Positions 1 through 6,113 of a stretch of DNA of 8,171 nucleotides are shown one piece after another. Positions within the stretch are counted from its first letter, which is position 1. Each line of letters opens with the position of its first letter. This stretch comes from DASVEE01 sp036399695. Lineage in GTDB: Bacteria; Acidobacteriota; Thermoanaerobaculia; Gp7-AA8. The stretch lies in the NCBI GenBank assembly GCA_036399695.1, contig DASWMP010000382.1, positions 1-8,171 on the forward strand. The letters are read 5' to 3'. The translations under genes and the position numbers were made by a program. The notes below the pieces were generated by a model. It was not told where the DNA came from. It searched no databases and worked only from the letters and a program-made list of their open reading frames with translations.

Positions 1-3
1 CGC

Positions 4-486
4 ATGGCCGGCGGCCTCTTCGGCGGCGTCTTCGGACGCGTCGCCGACACTACCTATGAAATGCAGCGCGCCGTCGGCGGCACCGCCCATGACTCCGCCC
101 TCAAGGACGCGGTCAAGGAGATCTCGCCGCTCTTCAAACAGTGCACCCGCTGCGGCAACTTCGTCTGCGAGCCGATCTGCTGGAACAAGAAAGCGGGCCT
201 CTGCGAGAACTGCGCGCCCGACCTCGACGAGGAACTGGCCGCCGCCCAGGCCGAAGCCGCCCGCGAACAGATCCACGAAAAAGCCCGCACGGTGAACTGG
301 ACGAAAGAGCGCGACGTGGCCAAAGTCACGGGCGCCGTCTGCGGCAAGTGCGGCGCAAAAACCAAAGGCGGCAAGTTCTGCATGGAGTGCGGCGAGCCCT
401 TCGTCACGAAGAAAGCCTGCAACGAGTGCGGACATGAGGCCGAGGGAGCGCCGAAGTTCTGCCCGGAGTGTGGGCAGAGGTATTAG
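4..486 (+). CDS. Multi-zinc-ribbon protein, 160 aa, 5' end possibly outside the window
   Basis: The protein has fourteen cysteines in CxxC-type pairs. The first cluster is C47/C50, C55/C59 and C67/C70 (CTRCG, CEPIC, CENC). Two classic zinc ribbons follow, at C113/C116 with C126/C129 and C139/C142 with C153/C156, the last ending in CPECGQRY. A charged, probably helical linker (about residues 74-105) joins the first cluster to the ribbons. The role is probably structural zinc binding and protein-protein or nucleic-acid contact; no catalytic motif is visible. The layout (YEMQRAVGG, then an FKQCTRCGNFVCE cluster, then an acidic CAPDLDEE stretch) resembles bacterial zinc-ribbon proteins that, from memory, occur near SPFH-domain proteins; that partner would lie upstream. 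The ATG is only three bases inside the window and the preceding codon is open, so the true start may be further upstream. The Gly/Phe-rich N-terminus (MAGGLFGGVF) could be the tail of a longer hydrophobic or amphipathic region. Family call is good; function is unknown. Confidence 0.8.
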   Translation: MAGGLFGGVFGRVADTTYEMQRAVGGTAHDSALKDAVKEISPLFKQCTRCGNFVCEPICWNKKAGLCENCAPDLDEELAAAQAEAAREQIHEKARTVNWTKERDVAKVTGAVCGKCGAKTKGGKFCMECGEPFVTKKACNECGHEAEGAPKFCPECGQRY

Positions 487-498
487 GAGGCGGGGCTC

Positions 499-659
499 GG
501 GGCTCGGGGCCCGGTTGGGGGTCGGACCCTGGGTTCAGGGGGCGGATGCGCCCTGAACCTGGGCCCTGGTTTTTGTCCCGTTGGGTCAGCGACAGTGCAG
601 ACCTTGGCACAAAGCCCCCTTGAACCTCGGGCCTGACCCGCAACCGAGCCCAGAGCCCT
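499..659. repeat. Long imperfect inverted repeat of G-rich and C-rich arms
   Basis: The left arm (499-543) is made of GGGGCTCGGGG- and GGGTCGG-like units. The right arm (614-659) is its reverse complement with about seven mismatches and one single-base gap over roughly 45 positions, aligned by hand. The centre (544-613) is unrelated sequence apart from short echoes such as CCTGAACCTGGGCCCTGG. Base skew flips from G-rich on the left to C-rich on the right. Folded as RNA or cruciform DNA this would be a very stable structure. It fills most of the 215-base gap between the zinc-ribbon gene and the ligase gene. No coding capacity is evident. Confidence 0.6.
528..574 (+). terminator. Possible intrinsic terminator after the zinc-ribbon gene
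   Basis: A perfect 9-bp stem (GGTTCAGGG at 532-540, CCCTGAACC at 551-559) extends outward by two G-U and two G-C pairs to 528-563. After six bases it is followed by five T residues (570-574). The T tract is short and offset from the stem, and the hairpin overlaps the larger inverted repeat, so this is only a plausible terminator. Confidence 0.35.
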
Positions 660-674
660 GGGCCCCGGGCCCTC

Positions 675-698
675 GGCGCCACGTTTGCACTTGGCGCC
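675..698 (+). promoter_or_regulatory. Hairpin directly upstream of the ligase start codon
   Basis: GGCGCCA (675-681) and TGGCGCC (692-698) form a perfect 7-bp stem around a 10-base loop, ending three bases before the GTG start at 702. No Shine-Dalgarno sequence is visible there. The hairpin could occlude ribosome loading, be part of the leader's folded structure, or be an operator-like palindrome. It is a structural observation only. Confidence 0.3.
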
Positions 699-701
699 TC
701 C

Positions 702-1754
702 GTGACTCAAACAATCATCCTATTCGGTGGCACGAGCGACGAGCGCCATGTCTCGGTTGCTTCGGCTCAGAACATCGTTCGTACGCTTGGCAATGCGCTC
801 TGCTGGTTCTGGGCGCCGGACGGGCGGGTGCACGACGTTTCGTCGACCGAGCTGCTGGCGCATCAGCGTCCGTTCGAGCTCGATTTCGTGCCTTCGCGGC
901 CGGCGATCTGGCCGGACGTCGAGCAGGCGCTCGATACGATGCCGGTGGACGATCCGGTGTTCCTGCTGGCGCTGCATGGCGGGCAAGGCGAGGACGGGAC
1001 GCTGCAACGCATGCTGGAGAGCCGGGGGATTCCGTTCACCGGGTCGGGCGCCGAGGCGAGCGCGGCGGCGTTCGATAAGGGACGGGCCAAGGAGCTCGTC
1101 GCCGGGAAGGTGCACATCGCCGAATCGCGCATCGCCCGCAACGCCGATGAAGTAGCCGAAGCGGCGCGCGACCTCCTCGACCGCCACGAGCGCATCGTTC
1201 TCAAGCCGCTTGCCGCCGGCTCCAGCCGCGGGCTCTTCTTCCTCGACCGCAACGCCGATGTCGACACCTACGTCGAGAAGGTGCGGGCGCTGCGGATCCC
1301 GTACATCGTCGAGCAGTACATCAAGGGGCGCGAGCTCACCGTCGGCGTCATCGACAACGGCGACGGCCCGTTCGCGCTGCCGGTCATCGAGATCGAAGTC
1401 GACGCCGGTTTTTCCTTCGACTACGAGGGCAAATACCTCGGCAAGGGCACGCGGGAGATCTGCCCCGCGAACATCCCGGAGGCCATGGCCGCGGCGGCGC
1501 AGTCCACCGCGCTCGCGGCGCACATCGCCCTCGGCTGCGAAGGCTACTCGCGTACCGACATCATGGCCGCGAACGAAGCGGAGATGTACTTCCTCGAGCT
1601 CAACACGCTCCCCGGCATGACCATCAGCTCCCTGGTGCCGCAGGAACTGCGCGCGGCGGACATTCCGTTTCGTGAGTTTCTCGAAAAGCAGCTCGACCTC
1701 GCGATTGCCCGCGCATCCAACAGGAATGTAAGCGTAAACTTGCAGGCATCTTGA
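702..1754 (+). CDS. ddl: D-alanine--D-alanine ligase family protein (ATP-grasp), 350 aa
   Basis: This ligase joins two D-Ala at the cost of ATP to give the dipeptide added to UDP-MurNAc-tripeptide during cytoplasmic peptidoglycan precursor synthesis. Family signatures run in order: GGTSDERHVS (residues 9-18, with E14 matching the N-terminal catalytic Glu), HGGQGEDGTLQ (92-102), GIPFTGSG and K126, KPLAAGSSRG (168-177; K168 for ATP and S174/S175), EQYIKGRELTV (204-214), the omega loop FDYEGKY (239-245), YSRTD (282-286), and ELNTLPGMT (299-307; E299 and N301 for magnesium). Y245 aligns with the Tyr that favours D-Ala over D-lactate in E. coli DdlB, so a D-Ala-D-Lac (VanA-like) role looks less likely. 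The length matches DdlA/VanA-size enzymes rather than shorter DdlB. GTG 702 is the only plausible start: no start codon lies just upstream in frame, and the protein begins with the expected first strand (TIILFGG). The TGA overlaps the lipoprotein start. No mur/fts neighbours are present, which is unusual for a housekeeping ddl. Confidence 0.88.
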   Translation: MTQTIILFGGTSDERHVSVASAQNIVRTLGNALCWFWAPDGRVHDVSSTELLAHQRPFELDFVPSRPAIWPDVEQALDTMPVDDPVFLLALHGGQGEDGTLQRMLESRGIPFTGSGAEASAAAFDKGRAKELVAGKVHIAESRIARNADEVAEAARDLLDRHERIVLKPLAAGSSRGLFFLDRNADVDTYVEKVRALRIPYIVEQYIKGRELTVGVIDNGDGPFALPVIEIEVDAGFSFDYEGKYLGKGTREICPANIPEAMAAAAQSTALAAHIALGCEGYSRTDIMAANEAEMYFLELNTLPGMTISSLVPQELRAADIPFREFLEKQLDLAIARASNRNVSVNLQAS

Positions 1755-2245
1755 GAGCGATTCTGGTGGCCCTCGCCTCGCTGTCGGTCGTGGCCTGCGC
1801 GTCGACCCTTTCGAGGATCGACGAATGCCAGGCACTCGCCGGCAGCTACATCCTCGATTCCACGACCTGCAAGACCGACATCGGCCTCCTCAAGCCGACC
1901 ACCGTCATGCTCCTCCCCGACGACACCCGCATCGTCCGCGGACAGATGCAGATCGACGTCGCGGTGAAGGAATGCAGCAAAGTCGTCCTGCAGCTCGGCA
2001 CGACCTGGAAGCAGTTCGAAGGCGAGTGGGACGGCAGCCGCTTCACTCACATGCAGGCGGCGGAGAAGCAGTCGACGCCGATGGTGCTGGCCTCGTCGGG
2101 CGAGCACACCTGGTCGCTCGAGACCGAAGGGGAAGACCTCCTCTACAAACGCAAGTACTCGGAGCGCGGCTTCATCGTCGTGCTGCCGTACTACGCCTCG
2201 CGTGAGGTGACGTGCCGGATGCGGCGCGTGGGTGGCGTGTCGTGA
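1751..2245 (+). CDS. Small predicted lipoprotein of unknown function, 164 aa
   Basis: The N-terminus (M-R-A-I-L-V-A-L-A-S-L-S-V-V-A-C) is a short lipoprotein signal peptide with lipobox V13-V14-A15-C16, so the mature protein should be lipidated on C16 and envelope-anchored. The mature part of about 149 residues has four further cysteines (C26, C40, C75, C155), enough for two disulfides in the periplasm. Alternating hydrophobic and polar residues suggest a beta-rich fold, but I do not recognise a family. TTG 1751 is chosen because it overlaps the ligase stop in TTGA and puts Arg directly after the initiator, as a signal peptide needs; a weak CAGG lies at 1743-1746. The overlap implies translational coupling to the ligase, so an envelope role is likely but unproven. 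It overlaps the DUF4126 start downstream as GTGA. Confidence 0.8.
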   Translation: MRAILVALASLSVVACASTLSRIDECQALAGSYILDSTTCKTDIGLLKPTTVMLLPDDTRIVRGQMQIDVAVKECSKVVLQLGTTWKQFEGEWDGSRFTHMQAAEKQSTPMVLASSGEHTWSLETEGEDLLYKRKYSERGFIVVLPYYASREVTCRMRRVGGVS

Positions 2246-2835
2246 GTCCGATGGACGTGGCGCTGGCCCTGCTGCTCGGGATCGGCCTCTCCGCGTCGAC
2301 CGGGCTCAATACCTTCCTCCCGCTGCTGCTGCTCGCCGGCGCCGCGAAGTTCCACGTAGCCGGGATCACGCTCAACGGGACGTTCGGCTGGCTGGCCTCC
2401 GACACCGCCATCATCATCCTGATCGTCGCCTGCGTGCTGGAGATCGTCGCCGACAAGTTCCCCGCGGTCGATCACTTCCTCGACGCCATGGGCACGTTCG
2501 CCAGACCGGTCGCGGGCGGCCTGGCCATGGCCTCGGTGCTCGATGGTGCCGACCCGGTCGTGGCGGCGGTGGTGGGGCTGATCGTCGGCTCACCGATCTC
2601 CTTCGGCTTTCACACGCTGAAAGCAGGCACGCGCGTGGTGTCGTCCGCGGCCACGTTCGGCTGCGCGAATCCGGTGATCTCCGTGGTGGAGGACATCGTG
2701 TCGTTCGGCCTGAGCATCGTGGCGATCTTCCTGCCGTTCCTCGTGCCCGGGGCCGTGCTGCTGCTGGTGTGGGTGCTGTGGAAGGTCGGGCAGAAGCTGG
2801 CCGCAAGGCCGGGCGCCACTGGCGCGGCAGTCTAG
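2242..2835 (+). CDS. DUF4126 family integral membrane protein, 197 aa
   Basis: The protein is polytopic, with hydrophobic stretches at about residues 5-35, 54-70, 88-116 and 150-182. Features matching my recollection of DUF4126 are the N-terminal GIGLSASTGLNTFLPLLLL, an LEIVADKFPAVDHFLDAM segment (67-83), a central HTLKAGTR (124-131) and NPVISVVED (143-151). The biochemical role of DUF4126 is not established. GTG 2242 is preferred because GTGA overlaps the lipoprotein stop (2243-2245), the same coupling seen one gene upstream. ATG 2251 (194 aa) is an acceptable alternative. ATG 2212 would extend the frame into the lipoprotein gene with a charged, non-family N-terminus. The TAG stop (2833-2835) lies inside the left terminus of the palindromic repeat element, so the repeat sets the end of the protein (GATGAAV). 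Confidence 0.82.
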   Translation: MSPMDVALALLLGIGLSASTGLNTFLPLLLLAGAAKFHVAGITLNGTFGWLASDTAIIILIVACVLEIVADKFPAVDHFLDAMGTFARPVAGGLAMASVLDGADPVVAAVVGLIVGSPISFGFHTLKAGTRVVSSAATFGCANPVISVVEDIVSFGLSIVAIFLPFLVPGAVLLLVWVLWKVGQKLAARPGATGAAV

Positions 2836-3091
2836 GAGTGCGGTGGCGCTCAGGAGGGTGTCTCAAAACGGAGCGCACACACTCTGATGGCCTGGAAACC
2901 GGCGCCTGCGGGCGCAGACAGACAAGAGTGTCTGTCCCACATTGAATGCCAGCGTGCCCGCGTTGTGCCCGATATTCGGCGGAATCTGAATGTGGGACAG
3001 ACACTCCTGTCTGTCGGCGCCCGCAGGCGCCGGTTCATCGACGGCACAACCAAGGGAGTAGATCGAGGCTCACCGCCACCGCACTCCTAGA
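2831..3091. repeat. Palindromic repeat element with 18-bp terminal inverted repeats (complete copy)
   Basis: This 261-base element is bounded by a perfect 18-bp inverted terminus: TCTAGGAGTGCGGTGGCG at 2831-2848 and its complement at 3074-3091. Inside are two 45-base inverted arms (2899-2943 and 2989-3033) around a 45-base centre. The outer spacers differ: 2849-2898 carries GTGTCTCAAAACGG, and 3034-3073 carries, on the minus strand, CTCGATCTACTCCCTTGG. No transposase or credible gene is inside. The element lies exactly between two convergent genes and overlaps the end of each. It is non-autonomous and resembles REP/BIME-type or MITE-type repeats. A TA dinucleotide sits just outside GGAGTG at both ends, but the second copy lacks it, so a TA target duplication is uncertain. 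Confidence 0.8.
2899..3033. repeat. Core inverted arms with nested hairpins
   Basis: The arms 2899-2943 and 2989-3033 match as inverted copies at 43 of 45 positions. Each arm holds two hairpins of its own: GGCGCC-TGCG-GGCGCC (one pair lost in the left arm) and GACAGACA-nGAG-TGTCTGTC, followed by CCCACATT. A transcript from either strand could fold as one 45-bp stem or as four small hairpins. The centre (2944-2988) contains GTGCCCG twice. Confidence 0.8.
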
Positions 3092-4197
3092 TTTAGGTGC
3101 GTCCTTGCGGTGCCATACACCAGCGCCCCCCACGCCACCCACCCGGCCACCACCAGTTGCATGGTCATGGCGCCGGGGCTTTCGGCGTCGGCGTACCACC
3201 ACGGCCACCCGCCCGACCAGCGCGTGTACACGAACGCCAGGAACGCCGCCAGCACCATATGCAGGACCACGGCTTCGCGCGTCCGCAACGCGAACGGCAG
3301 GAACGCGACCGGCCAGATGAGGTACTGCACGCCGAACCCCGCCCCGAACACGATCAGCGTCCCGAGGACCACGCCACACATGGCCACGAGCTGTTCGAGC
3401 TCCGGCGAGCGTCGCCACCACCAGACCGCCAGCGCGGCCACGAGCGCCAGCTCGAGCAGCGTGTTCGTGTTGACGTACAGCTCCGCGAGCCGCGGCAGGC
3501 CGGCCGTGAGGAACATCGACACCGGTCCCCACCAGGTGCCGACGCCGCGATAGCCGAACACGTTCATCACCAGCGCCATCCCGGCAGAGGCGAGCGGGAT
3601 CACGAACATCAGGCCGGCCGTGACGGTGAAGCTCGCGGCGAACTTACGCGCCTCGTGGCGCACATAGACATAGCGGAGCAGGAACGGCAGGAGGAGCAGC
3701 GGGAGGATCTTGATCCCGACCGCGGCGCCGAGGGCGATGCCGGCCGCGAACGGCTGCTCGCGTTTCAGCAGGAGCAGCGCGAGCAGGACGCACATCACCA
3801 TCGTGGCGTCGCTGTTGCCGTGAAACGCGGAGATGAAGATGGCCACCGGCGAAAGGAAGTAGAGCAGCGCCAGGCGCCGCCCGCCGAGGAGCAGCAGGCA
3901 GACGAGCGACACGCAATCCGCCAGTACCTGCTGGTAGCGAAAGAGATCGCCGAACGTGATCCCCACGTGCGGCGACGCCAGGTACCACCCCTTCATGACG
4001 GCCAGCGAGAGCGGCGGGTGATTCACCCACGGGTGATGGGCGTAGGCGCCCGAGACGCCCGATTCCGCCGCATAGCTCGCCCAGTCGCGGGCCAGCTTCA
4101 CGTCCGTGGTGCCGGCCGTCGTGGCGACCAGGACGATGCGCAGCAGGATTCCGGCGGCCACCGCGAGGCCGGCCGCGGACCGCGCGCCGGAGCTCAT
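3070..4197 (-). CDS. Polytopic GT-C-like glycosyltransferase (mannosyltransferase type), 375 aa
   Basis: There is an N-terminal membrane segment (about 8-28), then a first outer loop with T31-D32-V33 and HPWVNHPPLS (55-64), then at least eight more hydrophobic stretches between 92 and 362. Motifs typical of GT-C enzymes that use polyprenyl-phosphate sugars are the acidic residue in the first loop (D32 or D38), the NHPPL loop, SAFHGNSDA (123-131), VGIKILPLLLLPF (160-172) and QYLIWPVAFLPF (291-302). The likely role is sugar transfer on the outer face of the cytoplasmic membrane to a lipid, glycan or protein; donor and acceptor cannot be read from sequence. The start is ATG at 4197, overlapping the nucleotidase TGA as ATGA, so the two genes are cotranscribed and coupled. 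The last six residues (L370 to R375) are encoded by the terminal repeat of the palindromic element, and the TGA lies just inside that element. It could instead be a DUF2029/GT87-like protein. Confidence 0.75.
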   Translation of the reverse strand: MSSGARSAAGLAVAAGILLRIVLVATTAGTTDVKLARDWASYAAESGVSGAYAHHPWVNHPPLSLAVMKGWYLASPHVGITFGDLFRYQQVLADCVSLVCLLLLGGRRLALLYFLSPVAIFISAFHGNSDATMVMCVLLALLLLKREQPFAAGIALGAAVGIKILPLLLLPFLLRYVYVRHEARKFAASFTVTAGLMFVIPLASAGMALVMNVFGYRGVGTWWGPVSMFLTAGLPRLAELYVNTNTLLELALVAALAVWWWRRSPELEQLVAMCGVVLGTLIVFGAGFGVQYLIWPVAFLPFALRTREAVVLHMVLAAFLAFVYTRWSGGWPWWYADAESPGAMTMQLVVAGWVAWGALVYGTARTHLNLGVRWR

Positions 4198-5933
4198 CCC
4201 TTCTTCGCCGCGTTCATCACCGTGATCCGTCCTTCGACGAGCGGCGAGAGCGGTGTTCCCTCGCGCTTCTTCAGCACCTCGATCAGCAGCTCGCGCATCG
4301 GCCGGTTCTGGTCGACGAAGATCTTCTCCGGATCGAGCGTCTTCATGAGCGGCGCGGTGCCGTCGCCGCCGGCGGCGACAAAGTCCGGCATGGCCACCGT
4401 GTAGAAGCGCTCCGGCTCGAGCGGCTCGCCGCTGGCTTTCGTCACGGTCACGAGGCGGTTGCGCTCCTGCGGCGGCTTCTGCTGGTCGAGGGCCGCGTCG
4501 TACGAGTATTTGAGACCGCTGACCTGCATCACCCCCCGCTCGCCGTTGGTCGTGAGGCGGAGCAGCTCGCCGATCTGCGCGCCCGAGAGCTGCACGACGG
4601 CGGGGAAGTTGTCGAACGGGCTGACGGCGAAGATGTCGCTGTAGAGCAGCTCGCCGGCGCGCAGCTCGGCGCGGATGGCGCCGGAGTTGACGACCGCGAA
4701 GTCCGCTTTCGTCCCCTCGCGCAGCGCGTCGGCCACGAGGTTGCCGAGCGGCGATTCCTCGAGGTAGGCACGCGAGAACGCCGCCGCCGTGGTGATGCCG
4801 AGGCGCTCGTTGCGCTTGGTCGCCACACGGCGCAGATAGGGATCGAACAGGTCGACGACCCGCGCGTCCGGCGCGATGCGCCGTCCTTCGAACGTGCGGG
4901 CCACGAGCGCGCCGGTGCGCTCGTTCGGATCGCAGGTCTCGGTGCCCTGGAAGACGAGCGGGCAGATCATGGTGTGCGTGCGCAGCGTGGTGCGCTCGGT
5001 GATGATGCGGTTCTTGCGCGGGTCGACGTAGAGGTCGAGCGTGGAGAACTCGCGGCTGAACGGCAGCGCCTGCATGGCCGGGACGCCGCCCACGAACTGC
5101 CGCATCCGCGCGTGCGTGTGGCCGCCGAAGTAGGCGTCGACGGTCCCGGGAGGCAGCGCTTCCAGAAGCTGCATGGCGTGTTGCTGGCGGTCGCAGCTCT
5201 CGAGCGAATGTTCGTCGCTCGTGTCGGCGCAGCGTCCGCCGATGTGGGCGATGAGGATGATGGCGTCGGCCCCCTGCTGGCGCAGCTCCTTCGCCGTCTC
5301 GATCGTCGCCTTCACCGGATCGGTGAACTCGAGGCCGAGGACGTTGACCTCCATCGTCACGTTGGGCGTGTCGGGGGTGGAGAGGCCGATGATGCCGATC
5401 TTCGCCCCGGCCGCCATGACGGTCACGGACCGCCGGACCCACGACGGCGTCTTGCCGGTCTGCTTGTCGATGAGGTTGGCCGAGAGGAGGGGGAAGCGGG
5501 CGATCGAGGCGTTGCGCTTGACCGCGCCGAGGGGGTCGTCGCCCGGCTTGCGGGGGACGGAGTCGGGACCGGCGGGACCGAAGTCGAACTCGTGGTTGCC
5601 GATGGCGGCGCCGACGTACCCGATGGTGTTCATCCCGCGGATCACCGGTTCGCCTTCGAAGAGATTCGACTCCAGGGTCCCCTGGAACATGTCGCCGGAA
5701 TCGACGACGAGGACACGGCCGGGATTGTTGGCGCGGAGGGCCTCCACGTAGCTGGAGAGAATGGAGAGCCCGCCATACGCGATGCCCTCCCCTCCCCCTT
5801 TCGGCGTCTCGACGTGCCCGTTGAACCAGCCGTGCACGTCCGTGGTGCCGACGACGATGACGTGAACCGGTTCCTGACGGAACGAGCTGCAACCGACGAA
5901 GAGGAACAGAATTATGGCGAGAACCGGTTTCAT
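4194..5933 (-). CDS. UshA/CpdB-type 5'-nucleotidase metallophosphoesterase, lipoprotein, 579 aa
   Basis: The signal sequence (MKPVLAIILFLFVGC) ends in a lipobox-like FVGC with Cys at 15, so the enzyme is probably lipid-anchored in the envelope. The N-terminal calcineurin-like domain carries the dimetal motifs: D32-V-H34, D78-S-G-D81, GNHE (112-115) in GNHEFDFG, H230 in IAHIGG, and GHTH (271-274). The C-terminal 5'-nucleotidase domain shows LGNLVADAL (396-404), NSGAIRAEL (416-424), PFDNFPAVVQLSG (439-451) and AAGGDG (520-525). The expected reaction is hydrolysis of extracytoplasmic nucleotides, 2',3'-cyclic nucleotides or nucleotide-sugars; exact substrate is unknown. All metal-site motifs are present, so it should be active. 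ATG at 5933 gives a clean signal peptide; the longer open frame upstream runs into repetitive spacer DNA. It is the first gene of a two-gene unit with the glycosyltransferase. A link between nucleotide-sugar or nucleoside-diphosphate clearance and glycosylation is tempting but is inference. Confidence 0.9.
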   Translation of the reverse strand: MKPVLAIILFLFVGCSSFRQEPVHVIVVGTTDVHGWFNGHVETPKGGGEGIAYGGLSILSSYVEALRANNPGRVLVVDSGDMFQGTLESNLFEGEPVIRGMNTIGYVGAAIGNHEFDFGPAGPDSVPRKPGDDPLGAVKRNASIARFPLLSANLIDKQTGKTPSWVRRSVTVMAAGAKIGIIGLSTPDTPNVTMEVNVLGLEFTDPVKATIETAKELRQQGADAIILIAHIGGRCADTSDEHSLESCDRQQHAMQLLEALPPGTVDAYFGGHTHARMRQFVGGVPAMQALPFSREFSTLDLYVDPRKNRIITERTTLRTHTMICPLVFQGTETCDPNERTGALVARTFEGRRIAPDARVVDLFDPYLRRVATKRNERLGITTAAAFSRAYLEESPLGNLVADALREGTKADFAVVNSGAIRAELRAGELLYSDIFAVSPFDNFPAVVQLSGAQIGELLRLTTNGERGVMQVSGLKYSYDAALDQQKPPQERNRLVTVTKASGEPLEPERFYTVAMPDFVAAGGDGTAPLMKTLDPEKIFVDQNRPMRELLIEVLKKREGTPLSPLVEGRITVMNAAKKG

Positions 5934-5942
5934 CCGCCGGGA

Positions 5943-5948
5943 ATGATA
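5943..5948 (-). promoter_or_regulatory. Possible -10 box for the nucleotidase operon
   Basis: The minus strand reads TATCAT (5 of 6 to TATAAT), with nine bases between it and the ATG at 5933. No convincing -35 box or Shine-Dalgarno is seen. If used, the transcript would start within a few bases of the ATG and be nearly leaderless. Confidence 0.25.
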
Positions 5949-5977
5949 AGGGAAGCGGGGCGGGGGGTAGCCGGGGA

Positions 5978-6042
5978 GGTTGTTGGTTTTGGGTTGTTGG
6001 TGGGGAACGAAACCAAAAACCAACAACCGAAAACCAACAACC
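5978..6042. repeat. 24-bp inverted repeat of GGTTGTTGGT units in a divergent spacer
   Basis: The arms 5978-6001 and 6019-6042 are inverted copies at 23 of 24 positions, around a 17-base loop (6002-6018). Each arm is itself a near-tandem of GGTTGTTGGT. The left arm is purely G/T and the right arm purely A/C. The 180-base spacer (5934-6113) separates divergently transcribed genes, so a terminator role is unlikely. The element differs in sequence from the 2831-3091 repeat. Confidence 0.75.
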
Positions 6043-6094
6043 AGATTCAGACCCTCCGCCCCCCGTCACCTGCACGGCGGGCGCGGCACTCCTG

Positions 6095-6100
6095 TATCCT
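6095..6100 (+). promoter_or_regulatory. Possible extended -10 box for the DUF2784 gene
   Basis: TGTATCCT contains a TATCCT hexamer (4 of 6 to TATAAT) with an upstream TG two bases earlier, 13 bases before the ATG at 6114. No Shine-Dalgarno lies between it and the start. The assignment is weak and rests partly on similar TATCnT hexamers upstream of two other genes in the window. Confidence 0.2.
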
Positions 6101-6113
6101 TCTTCTTTCCCCG

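Noticed and set aside
702..1754. Vancomycin-resistance type D-Ala-D-Lac ligase
   Set aside because: The omega loop keeps Tyr (Y245 in FDYEGKY), and no vanH, vanX or regulator neighbours are present.
720..1835. Antisense frame of about 370 codons across the ligase
   Set aside because: High-GC mirror frame; the plus strand carries all ATP-grasp motifs.
2850..3090. Small open frames inside the palindromic element, on both strands, including GQTLLSV- and DRQECLSH-type peptides
   Set aside because: They are translations of the repeated hairpins and exist on both strands because the element is an inverted repeat. No start signals support them.
2831..3091. Palindromic element as a CRISPR array or an insertion sequence
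   Set aside because: There are no regularly spaced direct repeats with spacers and no transposase; the units are inverted arms around one centre.
4198..6075. Minus-strand extension of the glycosyltransferase frame to about 1000 codons
   Set aside because: The extension lies in another frame of the nucleotidase and is Arg/Pro-rich shadow sequence. The ATGA overlap at 4194-4197 gives the proper start.
4974..6113. Long plus-strand open frame running into the DUF2784 gene, antisense to the nucleotidase
   Set aside because: Its translation is Arg/Val/Asp-rich mirror sequence of a well-supported gene on the other strand. Only the part from 6114 matches a family.
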